A DNA stretch of 64,000 nt from Lichenostomus cassidix (lineage: Eukaryota > Chordata > Aves > Passeriformes > Meliphagidae), in contig CM039196.1 in assembly GCA_008360975.2 (NCBI GenBank), positions 186,001-250,000 on the forward strand, given 5' to 3'. Shown here one piece after another: positions 12,001 through 25,400 of this stretch. A program made the position numbers and the translations under genes. Numbering within the stretch: position 1 is the first letter of the stretch; each line of letters opens with the position of its first letter. The notes below the pieces were generated by a model that saw only the letters and a list, made by a program, of their open reading frames with translations, did no database searches and was not told the DNA's origin.

Positions 12001-15000
12001 TTTTTTCCTTCTACTAATAATGAAAGATGAGTGATAAATCCCTGTATCTCCTGCTTTGATATTCTAAAGCCAGTCATTCAGCCAATATGTTGATTAGGAG
12101 ATGTGACTATTTAAAAGCTGATCTTGAGATTTTGAAGCAGCCTGAGATGCTTTTTGCACCAAAACAAGCCCTTTAAATGAATTTGGTCAAAAATACAAGG
12201 ATCAATTATGACCCTCAGTAGCATCTCAAGCCCTGGGGAAGAGCTCCAACAGTTCTGCAGCTTTGAGTGGTGGTTTGCACTCTTTGTTTTTCCACTGAAG
12301 TGCCCAAAACCTCACAGTGCAGCACTGAGGATTCATTTAACTGACAGGGAGTAAATTCTATGGCAGCCCAAAGGCAACCAAAGCTGGGCAAAATAACAAC
12401 AGATTTGAGTGGTAGAATGATTGTTGTGCTGCACTTGTGGCATGGAAAAGTGTGTAAAAAAGGAAAATTTTAAACAATTTTTGTATTCCAGGGTTTTCCC
12501 TATTGATATTACCCATAAGTTGAAACACAACATGAAAAGGTAAACAGCATTAATCTTTTTCTCTCAAAAATAAATCTACTGTTTTTCTCCAGCTGTTTAT
12601 GGGAGAATTGATACAGAATGTTAGTTCGATATATTATTGATGAAAATAGAGGTTTGTTTTTCAAGCAGGGTTTTCTGTAAGTTTTATTAATAAAGCAGAA
12701 AGCTCAGTAAGCTGTTACAATTACTGCAGAGTTTTAGGAGACCAGGGTCACATATCTACACTAATTCTGAAGAGATGCTTCTTAATCTCTCTGGCATTAT
12801 CCCTTGAGAACAGAAGGTCCTGATAAAATAATTTTCCCTTAAAAATCTAAGCAGCAGTGCATTTGGATCCCTCAGTTCTGCATGCTGAAATGGTAACCTT
12901 TGTGAGAAAAGCAGTTTTGCTGAGCACAGCCCAGATTGCTCCAAAGGTCAGGGTATTTCCAGGCCTGTGCTGAGTACTTGGGCAGATCTTGCAGCATTTA
13001 GTCTTTATGCACAGCAGGAAATGTGCCATGCAGGGACACCTCCTGTGACTGCTGATGGGAAGAAATAACTGGTCATAGTAGTTCATATTTCACTTCTTTG
13101 TGTTTGGGCATTTTAAGCCTTCTTCTCCATCAAGCTTTCAGGGAATAATTGTAGGACTGAAAACTGGCATTTGTTTCATTTCCATTTAGTCTTTTGTACT
13201 GAGAGCTAGACTGAAACCAGATTTATGTGATGACATTGCTGCGTTGGAAAAATGCACGCAATAGCCTTACTGATGGTAAGAAATAGCATGCATTTGTAGA
13301 GACCAAATTCATTAAAGTGTAATTTGAAAGACAGTAAAAGTAAAGCTCAAAAATTTCAAATTGATGAAAAATTCAAAATACTAATTTTGAACTTTACTAA
13401 ATCCAGAGATTTAATTGGGGAATTACGGCTTATACAGTAGGGTCTGAAATAGCTTTTGTTTTCAGGAGAAATTAATCTAACATAATTAGAAATTATGTTT
13501 TAGAAAGTTATATTACTGCACCACAATTCTACTAGAAAAATAAATCTGTATTATATAAGGAGTAACTTGATACATGTTCTCTATTGCAATAATAAATATT
13601 TCACATGAATCCTGTGAACTTTGAGAGCTGCTGCCATCTCTAGTCTACCTGGAATGCCCAGTAGATTGTTAAAGGGATGAGCAGAAGCAACCTCTATCCC
13701 CAGCAGAGCAACTTCAAACCTTTAATGTTCAAATTTGGATTCAGTTTTAGCAGTCAAGGCTTGCATATAGCGTGCAATTAAAATTCTGACATTTCCTTTT
13801 ATTATTGCTTTGTGTTGCTATTGCTGTGCAGTTTATGACTTTCTCCCCTGCACTGAGGGAAAGACATAGAAACTTTTAAGCAGCATTTTAATGGAGGCTT
13901 AGGTGAGGCTCTTGACACAGCAGCCTCTCTGGGGAAATGACCACACAAGTGTTCAATGATTTTTGGGTTGGAATCTTATCTTGAATTCCAAAAAGCAGCA
14001 TCTTAGGGTTTCTCACGTTTCTGGCTACTTGTGGGACCCAAAGTTTGCAAAGGTTTCATGTCTCTGAGACTCTTTGGATAAGGACAGGAGTCAGCGCTGA
14101 CCAGCAGTGTGCAAAATCTGGTGCCACATTCTGGGCTGAACTGATTGAGGATTGAACTATTTCTGCTGATTTCCAATTCTCTGAAAGTTTAGGTGTTTCA
14201 GGCAACTGAATTTGGAAGTTTTCACTCATCTCAAACTAGTGGAAATGAGAAAGAAATGGAAAGATATCCTTTGGATTTGAAAGTCTAAGTTTTAGCAAGA
14301 TCCATCAATACAATTAACCTGCCATAACCAACCTTAAAACATTGACTTTATGAAGACTCCATGGGAATCCACAGCAAAATGAAAGATAAAATCAGAACTA
14401 AAAGCATTGTACAATAATTGAACTCTGTAAGATACAGTTCTTGTTAGATGTTGTACATGTGTAGTTAATAGTCTGAAACCTCATGAATATTAATCCCGAG
14501 ACATCAAAGTAAGACTACAGTGTATAACAGCAAGCTAATCTCTGAATTCAATAAACACCGTATACCTTTAATTTAGATAATGAAAGGCTTAGAGTTTTAA
14601 CCAAAATCAATTTTGCATAGTGGTAAAAGGGTTGATAGTTTGACTATCCTGATCAACTCTGATGGCAGTGTTGCAGCACCCAGTTCTTCCCTTCAGCCCT
14701 AAAGCTTTCATAATGGGTCACTGATGCTTCTAAACGGATATTTTAGGGTAGCACTATCAGATTTATCACTTCTGGAAATTTTCCTTAATGCAGTGCACAT
14801 TTTACTTAAGGAGGACAGCTTGAAACTGTCATGTCCTAAATCTTATTAGAAAACCAAGCTTGAACGCTTTAAAGTTTTGCATTAGGAACTGAGTCCCCAG
14901 CCTGAGACCTCTTAACAAGGCCAATTTTTTCAAGATGTAGAGTCACTTAAAGATGCTTTTAACTTTGCTTTTTTGCAAGTCTTTTCACTGGACACAAAGG

Positions 15001-15960
15001 GAAGCTTGTTTGCTTTGGCACTGTTGTTCAAACCTTTCCTGATCTTGCCAGTGTTTTGCTCTGAGCTTGATGTGCTCCCAGAGGTCTTGGACTTTTCAGT
15101 AGTGGCAAACCAGACCTACATCCCAGGCCAGTGCTATAGGAACCCTGCTACCTCCCAGGATCAAATTTAATTTAATTTATTTTCAACTTCTTAAACTGTG
15201 GCAGGATTAAGAAATGCTAGGTTTATTATGCAGTTGGCTCTTAAATAACAGATGTTCCACAATGATAACAAAGGCTGCATATTATAAATGGTCTGACTAT
15301 TAACATCTTTATAAACTTTTACAATAATGCAATGTCACTAATTATTGTCTCTGAAATATCTTTAGCCTAGAGGTTCTGTATTCAAGAGAAAGGAGTCAGG
15401 GCAGTGGTAAATTGCAATCTCAGAGGCTTTCAGCTTTTCTACATAACATGACAGCAATTGTTCCCCAATATCACCCCAGTGCAATAATTTTGTGTCTCCT
15501 TATAGAACAAAAGGACAAGCTTCTAAAGCCAACATTATCTCTTTTCATTTCTCTGGCTCTTTTTCCTATTGTGAAATCTGCTTTTCTCTGAGCCTAAAAC
15601 AAATTGAAGGGAGAGTCAACAGATGATGATTTTGGAGTTCATAACCCAAGTTGTATCATGAAAATAATTTGCAGGTAACAAACTGCTAACCTCGAAGAGG
15701 GGAAGGTCAGCAAACTGGCAGCTTTTTTATTAAAAAACTGTGTGGAAAGAGAACAACAAATATTTCAAACTCATCACAAACATGTGAAATGCCATGATCA
15801 CTTTATCACTCAGTAAGCAGAGCTTCATAAAAAATTCACCTTATGAAATAAATTCAATTGAATTCTATGGGAACATACCAAGCACAGTAGGAAACAACTA
15901 CTAACTGTATTTAAAAATCCTTGTGTGCATGTAAACAAGGCTGTGTGCATTTTTAACTAA
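6011..15960. other. No gene seen; AT-rich non-coding DNA
   Basis: No recognisable exon was found over this interval. Short features inside it are the T-rich tract at 6115-6183, four ACC units at about 9316-9327, and an 11-bp unit (GCTTAATAATG) repeated just over twice at 10097-10122. A pyrimidine-rich run ending in TAG at about 10500-10541 resembles a splice acceptor, but no donor or recognisable coding sequence follows it. The rest shows nothing beyond AT-rich, CpG-poor background. Confidence 0.5.
6115..6183. repeat. T-rich (GTTTT-like) low-complexity tract
   Basis: The tract is T with scattered G, in units such as GTTTT and GTTTTTT, and ends in a run of 12 T at 6172-6183. It could be the remains of a poly(A) tail of a minus-strand retroelement, but no element body was recognised beside it. 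Confidence 0.6.
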
Positions 15961-15961
15961 T

Positions 15962-16449
15962 TTAAAATAGAGCATGTGGGTAACGCTGCTTCACTGCTGA
16001 AAGAAAGGCTTTTGCCAGTTTTCCTTTGATTTCTTCCACCTTGTTCCTGGTTGCTGCAGGAATTTGACTATTTAGAATGACCTGTTTACAGTCATTTAAT
16101 GTAAAACTTCCCTGAGCCCTACTCTTCCCTGTGGATCTTAAAGACTTAAATTTTATATATTCCACTAAATTATATCATTGGCTTCTCAGCATTTAGGAAT
16201 CCATTAGATGACTACATGGGATAGGAACTCCATAATGTTTGTAAATCCTCTGTTGGAGAAGCAAAATATTTCACTTAACAATTGTCTTTTCTGTTTAGGT
16301 AGTTTATAATTTGGTACTGACTTTGCCTTCTGGTTAGAGACGGTGGATAGAGGATTACACTGTGAAAGTACAAACTCCTTATGAGATGCTCGGATTTCGG
16401 AAATACAAGATACTGGCAACATCTCTTGCTTTTTCTTTTTCTGAAGCAT
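15962..16449 (-). other. Two adjacent minus-strand open frames, unidentified
   Basis: One frame runs from an ATG at 16447-16449 down to 16204 (81 codons, Lys/Ser-rich). A second runs from about 16165 down to 15962 and opens with GTG, so it has no conventional start. Both lie just downstream of the hydrophobic frame at 16602-16847 on the same strand. I recognise neither product. The clustering could mean exons or a decayed pseudogene, but open frames of this length also arise by chance. I saw no convincing splice signals linking them. Confidence 0.12.
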
Positions 16450-16601
16450 ATAACATATTTTGAGGGTTTTGGTCTTTTGTATATATGTTTTAGTGCAATG
16501 GGTTTTTCTGTGGCTTGTGATGCATGGTCAAGAACTCCCTGGATGTAATTTGCATTAATGACTGTGATTACAGAGGTCTGACATGGTGACCCAGGTGTCT
16601 C

Positions 16602-16847
16602 TTATGCTCTCGTGGTTTGAGGCAGTAGCACTACGCTGATATTTTCATCAACACATGATTGGAACCAATGAGCAATGCAGCTGATGAATGTCACCTTTTT
16701 ACACAACATTTTCAAGCAGAAAGGCACCAAACCACAGAGAGTGTGAAAAAATAGACTAATAGTTGCCATCAATCTCCATTTATCCTGGATGACAAGCGTG
16801 TTAAAAAGCAAGGGCAGCGACACTAATCCAGTGCAGATAACAGACAT
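16602..16847 (-). other. Minus-strand open frame with hydrophobic product, unidentified
   Basis: An 81-codon frame begins with a true ATG at 16845-16847 and has an in-frame stop (TAG) nine bases before it. The product has two hydrophobic segments, roughly residues 2-20 and 28-46, with a short charged stretch (QDKWR) between, so it would resemble a small membrane protein. A donor-like AAG/GTGA lies inside the frame at about 16693-16695. I do not recognise the family. T-rich DNA often yields hydrophobic chance frames, so this is weak evidence for a gene. Confidence 0.12.
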
Positions 16848-17086
16848 GGCTACTGTCTAGAAAGTCACCTTTTGGTCTTAACTACCTCAGTTGAGTGCCC
16901 ATTACATATTCAATGCTTCCGCCTCTTTTTGAATAGGTGAAAAACTCAATATTCCATAGTGCATAGTCCTGACGTAGCAATCATTGGTACAGTCATGCTC
17001 CAGCTGCTAAATATATCAACCTGGGAAAAAAAATGTTATTTACTGTCCCATCTATCCTGAACAGATATATCCAGCAAATACCATAA

Positions 17087-17129
17087 CTGACCCTGTGACA
17101 GGCAATATGTATATATTGCACAGGGTCAG
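17087..17129. repeat. Bulged inverted repeat (hairpin)
   Basis: The outer arms CTGACCCTGTG (17087-17097) and CACAGGGTCAG (17119-17129) are perfect 11-bp complements. Inside them, CAATAT (17103-17108) pairs with ATATTG (17113-17118) around a 4-nt loop, leaving a 5-nt bulge on the left side. At 43 nt the structure is shorter than a usual microRNA precursor. It may be a decayed terminal-inverted-repeat fragment or a chance structure. Confidence 0.7.
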
Positions 17130-19061
17130 ACCTAATAAGAACTTCAAATACAGTGACAGCTGTTGCTCTTTAACAGAAAACATCAACATGTACACCTCAT
17201 TTTTTATAATCTGTTTAGGAATAAATTATCTCATTATGCTATATGATTAATAAGCATGCAAAAATAATTGCACTAGTTGATGGCTGGTTGAAAATGGATA
17301 AATGTTCATCTCATACAAGCTGCAGAAAATGAACATCAGGGAGATCTGAGTTACAAGAGAACAAGTTTCAGTTCTCCATCTAAACTAATGTAACAAAATG
17401 TGTGCATAATTATAGAGTATTTTCATAATAACCAGGGCAGTTTAGTATTTTTCAGTGGTTTATGAATCATGCACATATATCTAACAGTAATCTCAATGTA
17501 CTGATTTGAACATAATACTGTTCTCAAAGGGGAAAAGCGTGGGTTCAATAGACGAATGATTATTGCATATCGGCTTCAACATAATTTCCTTACTTTTTTT
17601 GAGGGAAAGAAATGAAGAAAATGATCCATTGAAAGCTTTTCAAAGCCCTGAATATGTGAAGCTGTAGTCTGGGGCAGGGGAGCTCTTTCTGACTGATGTG
17701 ACAGAGCTGCTGCTGATGCTCAGTTGGTATCCTGGTGATGCTGCCAACAGCACAGAACTTTGGGACACATGGAAAAGAGCAGCAAAGGCCATAGTGTGTG
17801 AATGGCTGTGTGCATTGAGGCTTTAATCTTTAATCCTGTCCAGCAGCCTGTTTAGTGCCATAGCAGCAATAAACATGTCATTATAGCAGAGGCAAAAACA
17901 CACACAGGAGTGTGATGTTCCTCTGGTTCTCCTCCAGCCTCCGGTTAGTATTTTCCATAAAGAGAATATGGTTTCTCAGGCTTTCAGTTGGTTGTCTGAC
18001 TGAAATAATCTGTGGTTTTGGCTATTGTTTCTTGACAGAGCCATTGTCTTCTCGAAATTACATTGAAAATAAGATTTTTGGCGTTTTTAAACCATCTTCC
18101 TCACCTGTTCTTCAATTTAAATCGCTGGTGATTTTTCAGTTTATGTCTGTCTCTTCTTTCTTCTTTTACTGTTGACTATCTCATTCCTGTTTGTAATTTG
18201 ACAGATGCTCTGAATTGCCTCTTGTGTTGTCAAGTCTACAGGTTTTGGCTTCTGAAAATGTTTCTTTCAAATTCCTACCTTCTCTAGAATAACATTCTTT
18301 ATCTTTCACCTGCTGTTTCTTGTTGTTTTCCATGTTTTGAGAACATCTGTTGGTTCAGAAAAGGATTTGGAAATAGTTATAATCACATAATTTGCTGAAA
18401 TTAATTTAGGTTAAAAAAAAAGAAATACACAAGCTTGCATTAAGAGATTAAGGAAATAATTTTTTACCCTTTTAAGCTGAAGTGACACACAGTTTTAAAC
18501 CATTTCAGTATTGCACACATTGCTTTTAGAGACTTTTAGAGTGTGTCTATACAGTAGAAAACCAGGATATTTAATTTTAAAAATCCTGTAATTTGCTAGA
18601 ACTACACATTTCCTTCTGACTGGCTTGAATGCTCCTTGACAATGTGGCTTGATTTCTGGGCTGAAATAAAATCCAAATGTTTGAGAAATTCATTTGGATG
18701 CTATACTTAGCTTCTAATTCCAAGACCTGTATGTGTTACCTCTGTAAAACAATTTGTGGGTTTGGTTTTTGCAATTCTAATAACAAATGGTAAAAAAAAT
18801 ATCAAGGAAATAGCAATAGCCTGTAAAAATATTCCTCACATTCAGAAGTTTCCAGACAAGAGTTTGTAAAACTCTTCAGTGTGATAGGCAAAGCCATTAT
18901 GAAAGGTAAAATAGATGAATTTTAGAAATATGTTAGAAAATAGATAGAGAATACAACCACCCTATTGGAAAAGAGTTTGCAGCTTGTTTCTATTTATTTG
19001 TTAAAAAGCAGAGATAAAGAAATACATGCACATCTGACTGAAGAAATTGGACATATTGCAG

Positions 19062-19091
19062 TCAGCTATCCTGGCAGTTCAGGATAGCTGA
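19062..19091. repeat. 12-bp-arm inverted repeat
   Basis: TCAGCTATCCTG at 19062-19073 and CAGGATAGCTGA at 19080-19091 are exact reverse complements around a 6-nt loop. No flanking structure suggests a transposon or an RNA gene. Confidence 0.7.
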
Positions 19092-19582
19092 ACTGTATGT
19101 GCACATATAAAAAGAAAATAAAGTCACCCTGATGGATTTATTCCAGCCTTACTGATGGCACACACAGTGAATGCAGAAATCTAAAACACAATGCACATTT
19201 TTCTCCAGCACATCAGGTTTCTGGGAGCTGAAATGCAGCTCCTATGGTCAGAACGAGCTTTTCCTTGGCTGTGCCTTTCCCCTCTCGTGATGTCTGGCAA
19301 ACAATCAGTACTGTTCTCCAGGTGTGGCGAAGACTGTCAAGAGGACAGACATTTCAAAAATACCCTACAAATTCATGACTGAAAAAGACAAAGCAGAATG
19401 CAAAGTGTTGTGTGCTTTCTTAAGGCTATTTCTTTTCATTTTTAAAGGAGAGGTTCAGACAGATGAAGGCTTGGTATTCTGCTTGGATAGATATTCATCC
19501 CTGGACACAGCAGAGGGTTGATTTGTTATTCTGAGTGAAACATAAGGAAAACAAAACACAATATGAAGCCTGACTTGGTCAT

Positions 19583-19628
19583 GGCTGCTTTCAGTGCATA
19601 CATTTGGCTGCTTTCACTGAATACATTT
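19583..19628. repeat. Imperfect 23-bp tandem duplication
   Basis: Two adjacent 23-bp copies begin GGCTGCTTTCA and end ATACATTT (19583-19605 and 19606-19628). They differ at two positions. This is most simply a local duplication that has since diverged slightly. Confidence 0.75.
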
Positions 19629-22211
19629 CTTGCCACAGTAAAACTCTGGGAAGGCTGCAGTGCCCTGGGCTTTCTGTTCTTCAGCTTTCTCTCTAATCCT
19701 TCACCTTTGGAAATACGTTACAGAGTCAATTAATAAATATCAAATAAGGTAAAAAATGAATACAGAGAAGAAAACACTTGAATTAATGCATTCCGTTACT
19801 GTCTGGGCATACATAAACAGAACAATAGAAAGTTTTCTGATTTTTTTTATCTTAAACAACATTCCACTTACCAGGTTTTTCCTTAATTGCTTGACATGAA
19901 AAATTCAGCAGATAGGGTGAACTGAAAAGTAGATCCCAGGGTTTTGTTCTTCCAGCTGCAAGTAGAGCTACTCTCATAAAAACGAGGTATCTGTCTATCC
20001 CAGTGGCCAGAAAAGTAAATAAAAATCAAGAAAGAAAGGAGGCTTGGTGACATTGACTGCTGCTGTCAAAACTTTCTGATTTATTCCCAAATATGATGAC
20101 AATAGTTGCATCTCTCAGTACCTTAAAACTGGTCAAAGCTACTTACTGATTTTTAGACTGAAATTCCCCAAGCCTAGAAGCAGAGCATGTATGGATTTCT
20201 TTGCTTGCTTGTTTACTTTCTGTGTCCTGCTATAGCCACCCTTCAGAAAAGTTTGTGATAAAGTGATAGTAATTTTTTTAAAAAACCCTGAGATTATGAT
20301 TAAGAGAGTGTGGCTAGCAGCATTATGCCTCATTAAATATTATTTTGGACATTTAAATTTAGTGAGTATAAAATTCTATTAAAATGTAATTTCTCTGTTG
20401 CTGAGAAGGTGGTGAAAAGCAATGAAAATAAGGGTTCAAGATTCACAGAAGAAGAGAATTTTTGCTGATTAAAAATATGATAGATCAAATATTAATCGGT
20501 ATAATGTGTATGAGACAGTTCTCCTGGTATTGACTTTGTCTACAGGATAACATAAGAGTGCAGCTTTCAGGATAATGAGCATTTTATGGCTCAGACAAGT
20601 GAAACTAGCAATAAAGAAGTCTACTACTCCCAAGTGGCCGTAAGTAACGGTGATTGTCACTTCTTCAGCTGATGAGCTCTGACTTCTGCCAGAAGTCCCC
20701 AGTTTGTGTTCCTGCTGCCCTCATCCCACTAATGCAAACAGAGATCACAGCTGGACACAGAAACACTGTTAGTGCTGTAATTTTTAATGTCACTGGGACT
20801 TTTTGTCAAACTAGCTGAACCATCTAATTCTTTACCAAGGTTGGTATCAGAGATCATGTTTACCTGATGATAGGAAAAATCACATGGTGTTTTTCTCTTC
20901 TGTAGGTGTGATCTGAAGTATTTATAGTGTGGGGGTGTCACTAATGTCCTGCTCCCAGTTTCTTTCTCGTGTTTAAGGGATACATATTTTTCATACTAAA
21001 GGTTTTCCTTGTTCATTTACAGTTTTTAAAAAGTTGGTATAAGTGCTAAAAATTCAGAGGAGAACTTAATCGTTTAATGTTTAAAGCAAATCTTTAGTAT
21101 TTAAGATCCTCATTCCGATTGTTATCCTTATTAAATCATGTCAGGAAGTATTTCCTGTGAGGGACAGAAATTATGATGGTGTAAGTATTTTATAGTAACA
21201 GATATAACTGCTTGGCAAAAGTTAAGACTGCAAAAAGACTGGAGGAGAGCAGAGAAGTATGAGAGGTGAAAACAAAAGTAGAGAAACAGATGCAGTTCCC
21301 CTTTCCCCTTTAAAGAGATTTTCTTCTTAAATCAGATTGATTAGTATTCAGTCTCTGAGAGTCTAAAACTTTGTGAAAAGGTAACCTGCTTTCCCATGAG
21401 AAGTTTATTTTTCTCTGTTATGGAGAAATGGCTTTGTGTAATTGCATTTTCAATCTGATCCTTCCAAGAGCAAAACCATCAGTGAACTTATTGAATGGCT
21501 TTAACATCTAAAAAAATTCAAAAGATCTCCTGCTTCATTCCTCAGCTCAATAACTGCATCTTCTACCCAAAGATCAGCACAAGTGTCAGAGAATTTAGTC
21601 CTCCCATTCTGTATTTGTAATGCTGATTTTTTTTGACCACATTGAAATTTCAGAGATTATTCCAGTCATGTTACAGAGCTGGGATAAATGTGTTTGAGAG
21701 GTTGCTCTTTAAAAACTAATGTCCAGTTACTGTTTGACTTCCTGAACCAAAGTGCTGCTTGTCAGTATTTGCTAAATGTAGGGCGTTGTGGCAGTCATGT
21801 TGTAAAGCATGGTTCTAAATACTTATCGTTTTTAGAACAGTCCCCAAGGCTGAAATACTTCTGTGTTTAACAACAAGATGAAAGCAATTGGAAACCTAGA
21901 TTTAGTGTCTCAATGTGAAAAAAGAAAAAAATAACCTTCAATAGAAATTCTCTGTTGTACTGATTTTTATGTAATTTTATTTTCTTTCTAGAAGAAAGTG
22001 TGTTCATTTAATACTGTGCTGGAAGGCAAAAATATTTTGAAGCGATTGATTTTAGTGTTGATTAGGTTCTATAATGAAAGTTGTAGCTGATATTTCATAC
22101 GAATTAGAATCAGTGATGGAGAAGATATAGATATCTATAGTACTGCTGACTATACCTGTTGACAGACTTAAACCTGCGCCTATAGTAAATACATATTTTC
22201 CTATTCCACAG

Positions 22212-22411
22212 GTGATGCCTGGATATTCTCAGCATCCCCAGCTCTGCAGCGTTTCCACCAGTTATTGAGTAGGATATGTCTGTCTAACGATGCCTTGGCA
22301 CAGATAATCAAGCAAACACAAAACCTACCCAGCGCACTGCAGTGCCATGCGGAGCTCTGGGAAAAATACCCACCTGGGCTCCAGCCAAGGCAATCAGTGC
22401 TGCTTCCCTGA
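22212..22411 (+). other. Exon-like open segment, unidentified
   Basis: A pyrimidine-rich tract ending in CCACAG (22206-22211) resembles a splice acceptor. From there one frame stays open for 66 codons, from GAT at 22214 to a TGA at 22409-22411. A donor-like AAAAG/GTGATT follows near 22415, just past the stop. The segment is richer in G and C than its surroundings. The product (…LSNDALAQIIKQTQ…) looks protein-like but I cannot place it in any family. It could be a terminal coding exon, a non-coding RNA exon or chance. The raised GC also keeps frames open on the opposite strand, which argues for caution. Confidence 0.15.
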
Positions 22412-22419
22412 AAAGGTGA

Positions 22420-25400
22420 TTATTCAAAGCACCATACTGAGCAGCCCTGGTGCTCCTGGCCCTGAGATAACTTACCTCAACCAGCTCTGGTGGCTCTGCA
22501 AGTGCTGCTCCACTGAGCCCAGGCAGAGGCATGTTTGTCCCTACAGCACTGGGATGGCTTTGCTTCCCTTGAATTGCTGCATTATTTAATTGCTTCTCTT
22601 TGGCATCTGAAAAAAGTAAAGCAGCTTGGTTGTACTTTTCATAAAAAATGTTGCCTTCACATTTGCTAAATAAAGGTCAGATGTTTCCTTTCTTCCTTAA
22701 TAAGTACCTCATATAAACTACATCTCTTATAAAGATGTGATGGCTGACCAGAGCGCAGCCATTAAAAATCTGTGGTGTATTGCAGGACATACAGCCTCAC
22801 CTCAAGTCCTGTGTGCACTCCGGGGTATCACAATACAAAAAAACCCATTAAAATATTAGAGGGTGTCCAGAGGTAATGGACCAAACAATTGAACAGGTAA
22901 TCCCTCTCTGAGAAAAGAACCTTTTCCCAATATGCAGCCTAAACTTCCCCTGTCACAGCTCCATGCTGCTCCCTCCCTGACCCAAGTTATCCCTCTGTTT
23001 CTGATAATAGAAGCTGATCTGATAAAGTCAGAAAAACTTGGGTATTTGTTGTCAAAATGTGATGATTGTTCTCTGTTTATAAGTTGATCACTGGCTGAGC
23101 AGGTATTGCCATGTTCCTGCAGACACCACCAGGTAACCTGAATAATTAATTCAATTACCATAAGCATCAGCTCTTGGAAAATACAGCAGACAAGAACTTG
23201 AAAATCACCTACCTCAACACTGATGTCCCAAGATAAAGATAAGCTTAAGATTTAGCTACTGATTTCCCATTCTGTTGTACCTTTCAAAATAATTCCTAAT
23301 CAATACTGAAAAGTATCCAAAAATAGATTTTCTGTAACCTTGTATCTTGGTTAGATTGAAATTAATAGGAACAAAAGAATCAGTGTATTGGATAAGATTA
23401 GACCCATTTATCTTGATGCTGACAGGTTAATATCAGCTATTTCAGAGAATAACTTTAGAAAGCAAACTTTATTTAAGCATGTTAGAAGATAGCTGTTTCC
23501 TTGGGAAGGAACTAATCTACTTTCCCATCCTAGAACATCTGAGGAAATGTGGATATAAGACCACAAAAATTTTCTGTGCTACTGAAATACTTTGGACAGT
23601 ACTGACAACCTTTCCTCGTTCATGCCGCTCATGGCTTGTTCCTTCTTTTTGCTTTTCTTTTTTGATTCTTTTATTTTTTGTAAAAGTAACATAAATAAAT
23701 CGTGTACTTCCAGAACTGTGCACCACAATTTGCAAACAAAGCTTTGCTTCATCTTCCCTTTGTGTGGGAGCTGCATGGTTTGTCATTGCAGGGCAAAGGG
23801 ATAAATGAGTCCTAAGATAATTACAGAATTATCCAAGGGCTGATCATGACATAAGGAGCCGTATTTCCATCTCCTGTTTTGCTTAATAAAGTAACGACGG
23901 CGTTTCTGTCAGCATTATCTCCACAGCATCTTCTGAAATTGAAGTTGTGTATAAAATGTATTTTCAGTACAACACAATATGTTACTCAGCTGAATGTGCG
24001 AATTGAGGTATCAGGAGGATGAAGCATTTCAATTTTGAACACATTGCTGACGGCCTGAGTGATCCCTGACTGCAGAGGAGATGAAGTGAGTGGTGGCACT
24101 GCACAACCAGCTGTGGGAAGCACTATTAACCTCGACCTTTTAAGCAGTGGAAGGCAGTGCCTGATCTCCTGATTCAGCCAGAGATGTAGCACAGCTTTGG
24201 TGGTGTCTAAATGATTTCTGTAAAAGTCTGCAGTGCTACACAGAGGTAAAAATATGCATCTTAGCAACCCTTTCCAGACTTCGTGAATAACACATGTTTT
24301 TAGTTAGTTTTAGTATTGAAATTTGCGCTAAGAATCATCACAAGTCCTAATTTACTGAAGTTAACCTCTCTGAAAATATTTTTCTAGAAAGAAGGTGGCT
24401 TACAGAGAATGCTTCAGAGATTTGTGTGATGCAAGGATAATGTTTAAAGAGCAATGCACTTCACTTTTTTCCATGCTTTACAACAGTTGGCAGACCTTAT
24501 TGTGGTGTTTAGGTTTTGTTTCCATGCAAGCAAGGAAAAAAAAAAAATTCTGTGCCTCAATATCCACAAAGAATTTACCTGTTTGTATTTATTCAGGTGA
24601 CCCACTCACCGAATAAGGTGAGCTATTCAGAATGCCAACCAGGGTGCATATTTAGTTGTTATAGATATTGTTTTTACACCAGGAAAGTCTGTCTGCTAAG
24701 TGGGCTTGATCTTGACTGCCTAGAGCTCACTGGAATAATTTCTACGATTGCACATGAACTCCAGCTGCGGCTGAAAAATGCTGCATGGTCCAGCTGAGTA
24801 ATGGCTTGAGGGGCACAGAGAAGGCAAACCTCACTGACAGCTCTTGATAATCAATCTGCACAGTAAGAATATTTTTGTCTATTTCAAGTGGATTTCATAA
24901 CAGAGATCAAACATTGCTCATAGATATTCCAGGCTCTAAGAAGGAGGCAAAGCTCAATAAATCATTTGCTTATTTACTCAGTGGAAATTCAGGCACAAAG
25001 ATATGTTCCCTTTATTATTTTTTTGCTTTTTAACATTAAACTGTTTGTCAAGTTAGGAACCTTTAGAAAATTATTATTGCTCTTGCTGAATTTTAATTTT
25101 ACTTCTGAGAGAGTTCTTGGTGTTGACCTTTACCTTAAAAGAAGCTTTATATCCACTTTCAGCTTCCATGAAATTTTCTGTTTAGGGGTTAGGTTTAGCT
25201 GTTGAGGAACTTAGTTTCTTTTGTTTGTCTTAAAGGTTGTATTTTCTTGGATTTTACCTACAAAACCTTGAGGTTAGAACATTTGCATTCAGAAAAGGCT
25301 ACTTAATATGCTGAAATCGAAATACACGTTGTAGTGAATTACATGCCAAAATGGACAGTAGCCATGAAAGTCCTTGGATTTTGGCTGTTTGAAGTCAGAA

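Larger units (their letters stand above)
16860..22200. other. No gene seen; small hairpins and one small duplication
   Basis: No coding exon was recognised. The interval holds the bulged hairpin at 17087-17129, a 12-bp-arm hairpin at 19062-19091, and an imperfect 23-bp tandem duplication at 19583-19628, each listed separately. The remainder is AT-rich background with short poly(A)/poly(T) runs. Confidence 0.5.
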
